Source: Sipunculus nudus (lineage: Eukaryota; Annelida; Sipuncula; Golfingiida; Sipunculidae). From it: a DNA stretch of 64,000 nucleotides. Below are positions 12,450-24,092 of the stretch, one piece after another. The stretch spans positions 38,422,862 to 38,486,861 of the forward strand of contig CM049307.1 in NCBI GenBank assembly GCA_026874595.1, given 5' to 3'. Position numbers and translations under genes: made by a program. The notes under the pieces are model-generated. The model made no database searches. It saw only the letters and a list, made by a program, of their open reading frames with translations, and had not been told where the DNA came from. Position 1 is the first letter of the stretch. Every line of letters starts with the position of its first letter.

Positions 12450-13150
12450 ATTAAATGGCTGTAAACAGTTATTAATATATTCTTGATCAATGACTACAAC
12501 CATCAAAGGAAAACTCTAACGAACTCTTACGGAGCATCAAAAACAATGCATGGAATTCGGTCTGCTGTCCGCGTATGCCTGGCTTAGGACGAGGCTCTTT
12601 AGCAGTCAGTGGTTAACTTATCAATGTTTCAGATCGCATTCCTCACAGTCGTCACAAACAAGCATGGTCTGAAATCCTAACCTGGTTAAGCAAACAGCCC
12701 GTCTATGTTTAGAGCTAGCTTCCCACAACTACGGGTTTGTGGCCATGCTCGAGGCACGCGCCCCGGAATCTGCCAACTCGCCGAATTCTTATAGCAGGAT
12801 TCCTCAGTGTACAGTTTCAAAATACACGCTTGTCATTTGTCTAATGAAGATATAATGTGGGACACTTAATTTATTAGACATAAACCGGTTTTTCGGGGTT
12901 ACTTGGTGCAAACTAGTGATGGACTGCACGGCTTGCTGGCAGGACACACTTTGCCGGCAGCTTACAGTCTTGGAAAGGCGGGAATCTATTTGGTCGTAGT
13001 TATGAGGCCGTCGCTCCTCTATTGTGGGGCCCCCCGGGAATGGTAGTTATAAATGAATGGGGCGCGAGTCTGAGGGTTCGCAGATGAACTAGTGTGTAAA
13101 TTAGGGGACACTCGGGTTTTCGTGCTACGGAGCGCAAAGACACAATACTG
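11480..13150. other. Intergenic with (GA)n tract
   Basis: A GA dinucleotide run of about 45 bases occupies 12403-12447. GC content rises from about 12.7 kb towards the candidate promoter at 13.26 kb. No gene is recognised. Confidence 0.5.
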
Positions 13151-13256
13151 TCATACATAATGTATGTACAGACCTACGGGTCAGCCGGTGCAATCGCTGC
13201 CAATGAGGTTGCGTGTCAACGGGTGCACGTTGTGTACTGGCATGAGCTTAGGTTTG

Positions 13257-13374
13257 TATATAAGGGGCCGCCTGTCCCATAGGGTTCCAGTTTGTCGTCT
13301 GCTTGTCCACTTTGTCGATTGCAGCCCCTTCGTGGTCATTGTTGCAGCAGAGACACTTTCACTTCGCATGCAAG
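13257..13374 (+). promoter_or_regulatory. Candidate TATA promoter and short first exon
   Basis: Seen: TATATAAG at 13257-13264, in a locally GC-rich stretch. About 30 bases downstream (near 13288) a transcript could begin. A strong splice donor context, CAAG|GTGAGG, has its GT at 13375, and an ATG at 13368 lies just before it, so a start codon could be split from the rest of the protein by an intron. Inference: this could be the first exon of a long plus-strand gene, but I found no matching downstream exon. The overlapping 112-codon plus and 145-codon minus frames show no recognisable domain. Confidence 0.25.
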
Positions 13375-13375
13375 G

Positions 13376-14690
13376 TGAGGTTTTATTATGTGGCGCGTTG
13401 CCTCTCTTTTGGACCGGGGGTATATGGTATATGACTCGCGGTGTGGCCTCGTTAGATCCCAGTAACACATACTTAGTTGGATTTGCATCAGTGCATTTGT
13501 AGATTTGTCGTTCGTAGTTAAAACAGTATACAACAGATGCACAAATCTTCTTTCCAAAACAAGTTACAAAATGCAGTGTTAGAGTATGTAATAGCTTGAT
13601 TGCGTGTCTGCTATACATACATAGGGCCTACATGAAAATCCTCCGAGAATGCTGATAAGCACGGGTGGCCTTGGATAGAGTAGAAGATTAATGACTTGGT
13701 TTCTTAACTTGCGTACGCCCTCCTATTACAGAGCAGTTGATTTGATGTGCATAATAGTGTACAAGAGTCGGTAAACAGAACTCGAACTTTGCTATTCTCC
13801 TATCCCTGATTGCGCTATTATCATTCCCCCGCCGTCAGTCCGTGGTCGAGAGAGTAAGCGAGCACTGATTGTGCGGAATTGTATCAAAAGCACTAGGTCT
13901 TGTGTGATTTATAAGTGCTGCCTATGTTTAATCTGAATGTATACATAACAGTGGAACCAATCTAGGGGACCTCCCATCTGAAGTGATGCCTGACCCTTGG
14001 CCGTCCCATATAAGATGCACGAAATAGTCATAACAGGGATCTAATGGCACCGTTTTTGCCACTTTATGCGGCCTTCAGTTACAAAATGTGAAATATAGAT
14101 ATTCCACGTTTAAGAATATGTTTATATGATTTATTACAGTTGAAATGATATATTCATTTTTATTCAAGTTCGTTAGTCGCTGCTTTTGACTCGGTGTGAC
14201 TCGGTATTGTTGTCATTTCCCCGTTTGAGATGCCATTTTTCGAAAATTCAATAAAAAATAAGGGGTGCCTTCGGAGAGCATTCGCTTTACACATGTATAG
14301 CTCATACTTGTGGTCTTTAAGTTCTTCCCCTCTTAATAATTCAGAAGTCTATTCAAAGAACATTGCTGGAATAGATTTAAGTCTGCTGCAACGAAATATG
14401 TTACTATATATACTATAATAATATATACATGTAACATATACATATAATAACGAAGCCATATAGATGTGATACATGTCGGGTTTTTTTATTGTTGACCTGA
14501 AAAAATCATGGCCGAGCACATAATTCTGAAGGTGTTATTTTTTTTACGTTGATATCTTATTGATGGATCTATGCAAATTTTGATCCATTGGTGATTCATA
14601 TATGACTGCAAAGTGTGTTCTTAGGCAGCGTCTGTCACAAATATACATTTATAATTTCAACTCTACACCCGTGCATGGTATCGATAATAT
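13376..14690. other. Intergenic, no gene recognised
   Basis: Open frames here are 62 codons or shorter and show no family resemblance. The sequence becomes AT-rich towards the satellite at 14695. Confidence 0.35.
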
Positions 14691-14694
14691 GTAT

Positions 14695-14940
14695 ATATAC
14701 ATACATGTATATATATATAATATATAATATATAATATAATATGTTATAATATAACATATTATAATATAATATAATATAATACAATATATCATAATATAAT
14801 ATAATATATAATAATATATCATAATATAATATAAAATGATATAATATAATATAATATAATATAATATAATATAATATAATATAATATAATTTAATATAAT
14901 TTAATATAAAATAATATAATATAATATAATATAATGTAAT
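14695..14940. repeat. (ATAAT)n-type AT satellite
   Basis: About 245 bases of TATAATATAA-type pentamer and heptamer repeats with occasional interruptions. It is almost pure A+T and likely to slip during replication or assembly. Confidence 0.9.
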
Positions 14941-15957
14941 AACAGAAAGCCCAGTTATTTGAAACCCAGTTTTCAGGTATTTAAATTAATAAAAATTAAT
15001 AATGATTTCAGCTGTTTGAAACCAGACAAAGACATAGTCCAGACACAGGTTTATTCAAATTATAAGTATTTGTATTTCATTTTCCACGGGCTTATACTTT
15101 GCGGTTCCCGCGGTTAAAGAAGATTATCGGGTTGAGTTTGTTTTGGCCATGCATGAATGTCCATGCCTAGCTGGACTCGCTATAATCTATACTATTGAAA
15201 TTATATATATTTATGTATGTATATTGGTGCATATAAATCATTGAAAAATAATGTAAATAAACTAAATATTGCAATGTAAATTAAGTATGACCCTTGTGTT
15301 TTCGCCAAGAGGGGTAACAAGGACCTGACAGATAGCGTATCATAGCCTATTCATAGTTTATAAACATCACTTGGTTGCATTCAGCATCAGTTTACCCATC
15401 AGGTGTCCATTTTATAAGCTTCGCCACAGCGCCCCATCACAAACCCCAAACGTTTTCTTGACGCTGTCCATGTGTTGCTGACGTGCGATGCGAAATATAT
15501 TGTTTTGAAGCAATTCAAATACATTTTTTTTAAATATTTTAATTGATATACTAAGTTTAGAATTTTCATTAAAATCGGGACTTAACTGAAAATGTTACAT
15601 AAATCTATATTTTCATATTTGTTAATTGGATTAATCATTTCTTTTGCCATTATTATACCTGCGATACCCGGAGGATGGGTGTATTTGGGGACATTTAGAG
15701 TGAGCCGCCTATTGTACCAAAATCTGTATAAAAGTAATTACATAAATTTAAACGTCTCTGTAATCTCTGTTCGACCAAGCTTATTATATTTGTCAAAAGA
15801 CAAAAAGATATGCAAAAGATAAACGTGTCATTTGCATAGGTTGAATCTTATGAGCTACAATGACTCATATATATTAGTTTTAGTTTGGAGTACCTGGTCT
15901 AAAAATTTTACATATGCATGTAATTTTTACTTTATGCAGTTTATTCATAATGTATGT
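14941..15957. other. Intergenic, no gene recognised
   Basis: AT-rich. The 76-codon frame at 15592 is hydrophobic only because of composition and has no start, splice or family support. Confidence 0.35.
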
Positions 15958-15989
<32 letters not shown>

Positions 15990-16015
15990 TATATATATCT
16001 ATATATATATATTTA

Positions 16016-16070
<55 letters not shown>
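15958..16070. repeat. Interrupted (AT)n microsatellite
   Basis: AT dinucleotides with scattered AAAT and CTAT interruptions, inside a spurious Ile/Tyr-rich open frame. Confidence 0.95.
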
Positions 16071-16072
<2 letters not shown>

Positions 16073-16861
16073 AGACAGAGGTATTAAAACACGCACATAT
16101 TGGAAACCGGGTTTATATTTTACTCTGCAAAATTCTCCCAGCATGTGTTTAACATTCAAGGCATAATATTTAATGAGACGATAAATGCCTTTGTAATATG
16201 GACTGATTTTTTTTTATTTTGACCTATACAGAGAATATCATACATTTATTTACACGTGCGAAATTTAATCCTCATAATGTGATAATTCTCTTTATATACG
16301 AAACTAATTCTGAATCATTAGAGATTACATATTCGAAACTAATTACATATACCAGGTACTGTCTGCAGGATTATTCCGGCAATTCTGGAGTGAGGTTTCG
16401 ATAATTTTACGTACATTATATAAGATGAAACCAACCTTAATGACCCCTTTTCGTGCATCCAAGATCCGGTCTTGTTTCGTGTCAGCAAATTTGAAACGTC
16501 CGGTTCCTGCATGCATGGACAGATTGTGTCAGCCTTTAATACTGTCAGCACGTTTCGACAAGCGAGAAGATAATCCGGTAAGCCCACAGTGCACGTATAT
16601 GTAACAGGTCCCTGCATGATGCAATCAACATGCAAGAAAAACGAATTAATATAATGAGAATTACAAATGAGCTAGCGAATAACCATGACAACACATAGCG
16701 GATCATGATTCTTTTTTTAAATCTTAGAGTCTTAGTCAATGGGTCAATTTATAAAACCGAAAAATTTGAGATTACCGTGTTATTAATAAAAATGTAAATA
16801 TAATGCCACCGGAAGAAATCCGACTGCGAAAAGAGCATGCTGAGTCATTTGTAAAGCACTG

Positions 16862-16959
16862 TAAGAATAACCACTATTATATATACTATTATCACCAATA
16901 ATAATTATAATAACAATAATAATAATAATAATGATAATTATAATAATGATAATAATAAT
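16862..16959. repeat. Imperfect (AAT)n/(ATAA)n tract
   Basis: Trinucleotide AAT/ATA run with ATG interruptions. It ends exactly at the left end of the MITE at 16960, suggesting insertion into the tract. Confidence 0.85.
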
Positions 16960-17115
16960 CAGATGCGGGTCCAGGGGGGTCCAGGGGGTCCGGACCCCCC
17001 CTTTTCACCCGAAACAACCTTGTTTAAGGGGTTTTAGACGTAATTTTGCGGCCTGGACCCCCCTTTTTCCATACCTGATGACCTTTTTTTTAGGAATTTC
17101 CTGGATCCGCCCCTG
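16960..17115. mobile_element. hAT-like MITE, GGATCC-ended family, short copy
   Basis: Left end CAGATGCGGGTCCAGG and right end CCTGGATCCGCCCCTG are imperfect inverted repeats, and ATAATAAT flanks both sides as a possible 8-bp target duplication (in low-complexity sequence, so weak). The inside contains GGGGGTCCGGACCCCCC. Compared with 26601-26810 it carries the same segments in inverse order, including GTTTAAGGGGTTTTAGACG..TTTTGCGGCCTGGACCCCC, so the two are copies in opposite orientation. It is 156 bp and non-coding. Confidence 0.75.
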
Positions 17116-17226
17116 ATAATAATATTACAACATGCACTACTACTGTTACAGCTTCTATTTTTACTACTACTTCAACAAATACTGCTACTTTTAAAGCCAA
17201 TATTAGCTTTAATAATAAAAACATTC

Positions 17227-17227
<1 letters not shown>

Positions 17228-17275
<48 letters not shown>
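17228..17275. repeat. (AT)n microsatellite
   Basis: TA dinucleotide run just right of the MITE; (TA)5 continues at about 17284. Confidence 0.95.
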
Positions 17276-17278
<3 letters not shown>

Positions 17279-17848
17279 GTACATATATATATAATATGAT
17301 ATGTGAATGTGTGTTACATAAATAACTATGTATACCATGTATTTACGCCATACACGAAATACTGTGCATTTTCTAATGTCTGTATGAGTAAGCGCTCTGA
17401 GAATAACCATAAAATGTACATAAACCATATTTATTGTATACTTTTGCAAATTTAATATAAACAACAATACCAAAATATCCAGTTCCAGGCAGCAGTATAT
17501 TGTGTATATTTATAGACCAAACTACTCTACTGCATGGCATTTCATACAAATTAACTATACATACAATTACTCGGTATAGATGTACGTGATGATCTATATA
17601 TGTACTCTCCAGTTGTACAAAATATCACAATAAATGAACTGATATATGATTTATTTTCATTTCACATACAGGCATCCTTTTGATAAAATTCCTAACTTTT
17701 GCTTCTTAAAATGCAGCGCAAAGAGTGGAAGGGAATAACGAGTAAATTATTATTTCCTTATTTTGATTTTTAAGAAAACAAATTAAAAGTAAACTAAATT
17801 ACCACATACAACCATTAAACATTAGAGAGTTGGCCATTTAAAAAAAGA

Positions 17849-17849
<1 letters not shown>

Positions 17850-17900
<51 letters not shown>

Positions 17901-17966
17901 GTATGTATATATATAATATATATCTGTGCTTGTTGTGTTTTACATTGAATGCATACATGCTTATAC

Positions 17967-18004
<38 letters not shown>

Positions 18005-18043
18005 ATATATATAATAAATATAACTATATATATATGTATGGAC

Positions 18044-18114
<71 letters not shown>
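17850..18114. repeat. Cluster of three (AT)n microsatellites
   Basis: AT runs at about 17852-17895, 17973-17996 and 18049-18112, separated by short unique AT-rich sequence. Overlapping open frames on both strands are Ile/Tyr runs, not genes. Confidence 0.95.
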
Positions 18115-18116
<2 letters not shown>

Positions 18117-18379
18117 CGCAATGCATGTACTCAGTCGCTCAGGGTCTGACCACAAGTATGATGATATCATATATTTAAGTGCATTGCCTTGCGACAGATA
18201 TAGATACAGGGTTGAACCTGGGCGGTGTGTAGATTCATGTTTATAAATACATCACTTTAAGGAAGGTAAGACAGGTACACGCCCTCGGTGGTTTAACTAT
18301 AGTGACATTCTCACTTGCTGGGCGGCGGAATATGTATATAGCCTGAACCTGGAACAAGATAAGCTGAGCCGGCTCAGCC

Positions 18380-18415
18380 TATATATAGCGTCTACCTGGT
18401 GGAACACTAGTCAGT
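18380..18415 (+). promoter_or_regulatory. Candidate core promoter (TATA + initiator)
   Basis: TATATATAG begins at 18380, and TCAGT, a good match to the animal initiator, is at 18411-18415. The spacing of about 31-33 bases from TATA start to the initiator A is what RNA polymerase II core promoters use. No downstream exon is recognised, so this is only a candidate. Confidence 0.22.
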
Positions 18416-21400
18416 GAAGACTTCTCGGAATTTGGAAAGAGTTATATCTTTTATGTTTTACATATTTCTAACGTTTATTCGATCGCGGGGAAAGAACAAA
18501 CGAAATGTAAAAAGGCTGGGCGAAAAAAGCATATAGAAATCAAGGATCAATATATAAGAGCACGAAATTATTAATTTAGATTTAAATTCAATCCTTCCTT
18601 TCGTTCTTTTTCATAGTGTCTATATAGAAAAGAAGAAATAAACAATTAACAGGAATCAGAACAATAGAAATATCTCATTTTTTTTCATAATGTTATTATT
18701 TTAAATAAAAAAATGTTGCAGTTGTGTATCCGCTATTCGATCATCTTTTCAACCCAATAAAGCAAGGAACGTATATTTTTATCCCTTGAAGACAACCTGG
18801 TTATACCCTCTAACTACATTAAGTGAATTGCATGAGATAAATTTTGTTTTACCTGAACACCCTAAACCTTTATAATTCAACCGGCTATATATACATGCAG
18901 AACATGTACCTGCGGACTCATAAACCGGTCGACCGTTAAGTGCATGCATCTTGTAATGAAAATATGTTACCTGTACTAAATTTTAAATTATTATACTTTT
19001 TTCTTGTGTATTCATATTTTCAACAGATTAACCACGTCTTAAATCGTGCAATAAATCGAGCGGGTTTGTGGTACCCGTGGCATAAGCACAGTTCATTCAT
19101 GTACAAGAAAGGACAGTTGGGTGAATATATCTATATAAACTGATAATTGAAAATTTCCAGATAGGACTAATATAATAAGCTTGGGTAGTTACAATGCTCA
19201 GTAATTATGTATTCGCTCTTGATATGTACCTTAACAGTTCAGTGATAATCAAGCATATACTTTGTGTTAACTGAATACACAGAAAAGGTACACTGGTGCT
19301 GTGAGACTGAAACTTCGGGTGCAAAGCTCTTCTGAGCACTTGGGCAGAAATATACGTGTGAACTGTGTCGCACGTAAGTGGTTACTGGTCTTACCTTTCC
19401 CCATTTTCATATGTAATTTGCCATATTGAACCTTCAGTGAAATCATTGATTTACGCAATTTTGACGCGTGAAGGGGCAGCATTTAATGACGCATATATTT
19501 ACAGAAAGCAGAAATTAATGGTATGATAAGTGCATTTTGTTTATTACTGTACTATATAGAGGAAATTTGCACTTTCCTATAGAGGAAATCTTCTGTATTT
19601 ATATATAGAAGAGAACTGGTGTCAGATTACATATATGAACTGAAAAAAAATTGTTCACTTTTTAGTCAGAGGGACCATTTTCGTGTTCTTTGTTTACATT
19701 TAAATAAAAATGTATATTTGTGTACATCTATAAATATGCTTGTTACTGACCGCATAAAATTTTATCTTTCAGATGGACGAAAATAACCTTTTAAATTCTT
19801 TTCTAGGTGTTGGAAAATCATATTTTCTTTTGTTAACTAAATATTCGTCTTCTGTACTTATCATTATTATTACTGTTGTTTTTAACTCTACGTCTATATT
19901 GTTTGTAAGCTGCATAAATCAATGCCAACAGGATAGTACAACTTATATGAAATACGTATGATTTCAGAAATTGAATTATTCCTATAGCAAAGTGCATACA
20001 AAATCTGAAACCCAGAAGGCCAAACTATAATTACATATAATTCTTATCGTAAGTGTATTCCTTCATTTTATAGACAAAAATACTATTCCCCTCTCCTGTA
20101 AAAATATTACATATGATGTTACGTGAAATAAAAATCACTTACTTGCCATAGATACAAGGAGTAATTTTATGTATGGTTATGATATTTAGTTATGACTGCC
20201 GTCCTGTTTATACGTGGGGGCCCCATCAATCTAAATTTAAACATCTCCTGGTAAACTTGATATCTAGGCTCAAGCTTGTAGACATTTTGTCTAACTCACT
20301 TTAATGAAATTAGTTCTGATAGTTACTTGCTGTTTGTGTCACGGTCAGCTGCATTATCGTATCAACCAGTCTAATCTGAATGCGTGTTAGTTTAAATCGT
20401 TACATCCATGGCACGGCCTCTGATATCAGCTATTGAGTTACCGTATTGTTGACAACTAATGATCTAGTCGACCGAAAAGGGCCTCCTGGCATGGGAATTT
20501 CTCTAAAACGTCGCAGGTTGAATTAGTCCATGAAGCAAACGTCAGCGGAGAACACATTCCAGAATTTGTTTTCAGTAAAAGAAACCAGAAACTGTTCTGA
20601 GTGAACTATTATAAGATTAGCGCACCAAGGACGCGTCCTTATACAATTGGTTATGAATTGGTTGGCACGGCGACTAATGGTATCGTTTTATGCCACCCTA
20701 GCGAATAAATTACGCTGTTTTTGCACACACGACGTTTGGAAATAGATGACCCGTGTGCTAAGTTAGTGCAGTCGGTTCACCCAAAACGTTTCAACAAGTG
20801 AAGAATTCGCAAGTGGCTGCCATGCATGCATGCATGCATTCAGCCGATTAATTAAACATGTTGAATCTTAAAGGTTGCTCGGTACAACACCGGCGACAGG
20901 ACTTCACCTTACTTTCTTGTATAAATGTTATATTTATCACTGTCTTCATCTATGGAAGCAAGATGAACATATCAGATTGTGAGGTTTAGACTCTGTAATT
21001 ACTCCAGCCAGCTGTCCCCGTTACTATTCTTCTTTTTTCCGGTTAATATACCTCCCTAATGACAGGTGACATGTATACTATTTAAGTATTAGGTACGGTA
21101 CACGAATGATGTATCGTCCCACATTGACATTTTGCCATACGCTTATTGCACATGTACTGTATAAAGGTATATACATCATACAACCGGCACACATGCACGC
21201 GGATCACTGGGGCCCGTTCTGATGAACCGTCAAAGGTCACATTAATATGCATTATGAGGATTTTGTCTATTTATATGTGGTACTGTTAATTATGTCTCTG
21301 TGTGTCATCTATAAACACATTCTAGATGGTACAACTTTTGAGACAATTTTCTAACTAAATTCTGATATGAAACAATGAGGCGATTTTCATGAGATCACAT

Positions 21401-23010
21401 GCATGCAAAGGAAATTGAAAGTTTGATATGTCATTTTCACTTAATATTAGCAAGTTTTCTCTAGTTTCAGAATGCCACAGTCAAAAATACCAACAATAGA
21501 ACATTCCTTAATAAAATTCATGTTAGGAACTTTAGCAGATCAAAATACATTTCATGACGGTTATAAAATGAAATATATTATTTTCCGCGTAAAATTCCAA
21601 TCATTGGTAATATAGCTGTTTTGATGAAATGGGAAAGATTTATAAACCAGTCACTGCACAACTCGGTCTTAGATGACTATATTAAGAAAATATATTTTAA
21701 AGGGTAGTATTAAAACCTTTTATAAACTAGAGGATTATGCCAACAATATAACCACGTGTATATTCAGTCCCGAGTTAGAACCTATCAAAAGCCGCTTAAT
21801 TATATGTAAGATGTATCCTCATTTCTCAGTTACATTTTAAACTGAAGTTAGCCTTTTTTTGCTCAGGAGATAACAAAACCGTGCGTACTTGTTATTTATT
21901 TAAATAGGTTGTTCGCTGCATGTTCACACGTTGCCTTTATGCATGTTCACAAGTATGCCAGATCTAAACGACAGGTATACAACTCGTTAACTGCCGTATA
22001 AACCAATGGCCCACGCCCACCAAAGGTAGATACAATGCCGATCCTTTTAGGTTCACCGACAGTAAGTAAGGAAGGGCGTCCGGGGTGGTTAGGGAGAGCT
22101 CTCCCGTCGTTTCTTAAGAAAAATTACTAATGTGCGTAAAAATGTGAAATGACGTTATAAGAAAACCGCAAATGCCACATTATGGTCCAGTGATATAGGC
22201 AGTGTCGTTATTTTACAGAATGGTCTCTGAATATATTGTCACCTGGATCATACCAACCATTCCCTTCAGTTCTGACCACAAGGACTGCTGTTTTTTTATT
22301 TCCAATAATAATATCTATAAAAAACTCGATGTTTTGGCCTCTTACGGACAACTTTGCACTGAATTAATGTCTGGCAAGGAACATTAACCCAGTGAGAGCT
22401 TACTTGCACAAGGTGATAAGACTGTGTCCACATTTCTGGATACAGATTAAACCTTAATCCACCAACGCTGTTGATGTTACCTGAGATAATGCTAAACTTG
22501 CATAGAAAAGAAACAGTACATATTATAATGCCATCTGAAGTAATGACTATATAGAGCCATCCAAGGCTATATAACCTATAACCCTTTTGATCTGTCCTCA
22601 TGAATATTATATAACTCTGTGATCTCCATAGACCCAAACTTGATCCTTTGGAAATTTAATGAAAGACACCTATAAAACTTAGACTTCTTTTGAACAACAG
22701 TTAAACTTAATTCTTTATATAAAACCCTCTTTCTTCTTAGGTCTTGTAAATAATTTCAAGAAAATTGGGCATTTTGTCTGTTATCTCATAGTTCCGTTTA
22801 GATTATCCCCTCAACATGGGTATTGTCCAACCTGCTACATATATTGTGCACCGAAATCTTATTTGCCCCTTGATCAAATATAATCTGACAAAAATTGTCC
22901 ATATTATTGCCATGGATATAGCTGCCTTTTTCATGCATCTTTGATTACTGATTCCGCAGTCAAACAGGGCTAGGCAAACGTTTGACAGCAGCGGTGTGTG
23001 CCCACGTATC

Positions 23011-23015
<5 letters not shown>
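18416..23015. other. Long intergenic stretch, no gene recognised
   Basis: No exon-like conserved frame. A (GCAT)n run lies at 20822-20839. A 62-codon frame at 19773 begins right after a TTTCAG acceptor-like site, but its composition looks random. No tRNA or rRNA is recognised. Confidence 0.4.

Positions 23016-23091
<76 letters not shown>
23016..23091. repeat. (AT)n microsatellite
   Basis: About 75 bases of pure TA repeats. Confidence 0.95.
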
Positions 23092-23093
<2 letters not shown>

Positions 23094-23189
23094 CACAGTG
23101 AATGTTCACTTATTCGAATAAAAAAACATCACCTTCTTGGACCTGCCCGACCGTGGGCAAAAGAGCATCTTTATATTCAAATTAGAACG

Positions 23190-23600
23190 AGTATCAGGTT
23201 ATGCAAATAACTTGTCTGTTTGCCATGTTCAAGACAATGTCATGTAACATTCTGTCGTCTGTGTGCAATGTTCAGGATCAGGTTATATAACAGCCATTGT
23301 CTCTAGGCTGATATTCAAAATCAGATTATATGTAACATTATGTTGTCTATTTGCTGGTGGCCAAGATCAGGTTATATTACACATCCGTTGTTATAAGCCG
23401 GTGTTGAGGAACATTCTGTTGTTATTTGCCTTTCTCAAGTCTAGGTTATGTAACAGTCTGCTTGCCGTTGTTCAAGACCAGTTTGTGTAACAATCTGTTG
23501 TCTGCCATAATCAAAGTTCACATTAAGTGACAATCTAGTTTCTAGTTACTGTTGTTCATGAACAAAACCATGCAAGATCAGAAAATCTAACAATCTGACT
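23190..23600. repeat. Degenerate minisatellite, unit about 50-60 bp
   Basis: The words GTTATGTAACA, TCTGTTGTCTGTTTGC and TGTTCAAGATCAG recur in that order six or seven times with substitutions and small indels. It is an old, eroded tandem array; the 75-codon frame across it is incidental. Confidence 0.65.
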
Positions 23601-24092
23601 TAAAAAACTGTAGTGATAATAACGTTGAAAGCGCATCTTCTTTTATTATGTTAGTGTGTGTTTGTGTGTGCGTATGTTCGGTGCGGCTAATTAAGACTGT
23701 TGAAACCTACAAAGCGGGCTATAGCATATACGCACTTGTCACACGGGGTGAGGAGGTCAAGGCGAGTGATATAACAATAAATCTGTGCTGTTTCTAAGAA
23801 TGACCTGGGGACTAAACCCCTTTACGCCTCTGATCTGTTGTAAATAGAGCTAAACGTTATACCACTTAGCAATAATTGAGTTACATGTCAAAGGTTAGGT
23901 TTTTCTTTACCAGTCATCTATGTTAATTTTGCCAGGTCTGTTTATATAATTTTATTTAGCAAGCACTAGGGGTGTGACTTAAATTCTGTCAACGACCAAA
24001 CCGGTGAAAATTAATGAGCTGTAACGAGATTTAGTATAAAACGCCTAAGTGAGGTCAGTGGGAGGACAGAGAAGTGAATAAGTACTGCACAC

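Noticed and set aside
19773-19961. Possible exon starting with ATG right after TTTCAG
   Set aside because: Composition looks random, no donor-supported continuation or family match; acceptor-like sites are common in AT-rich DNA.
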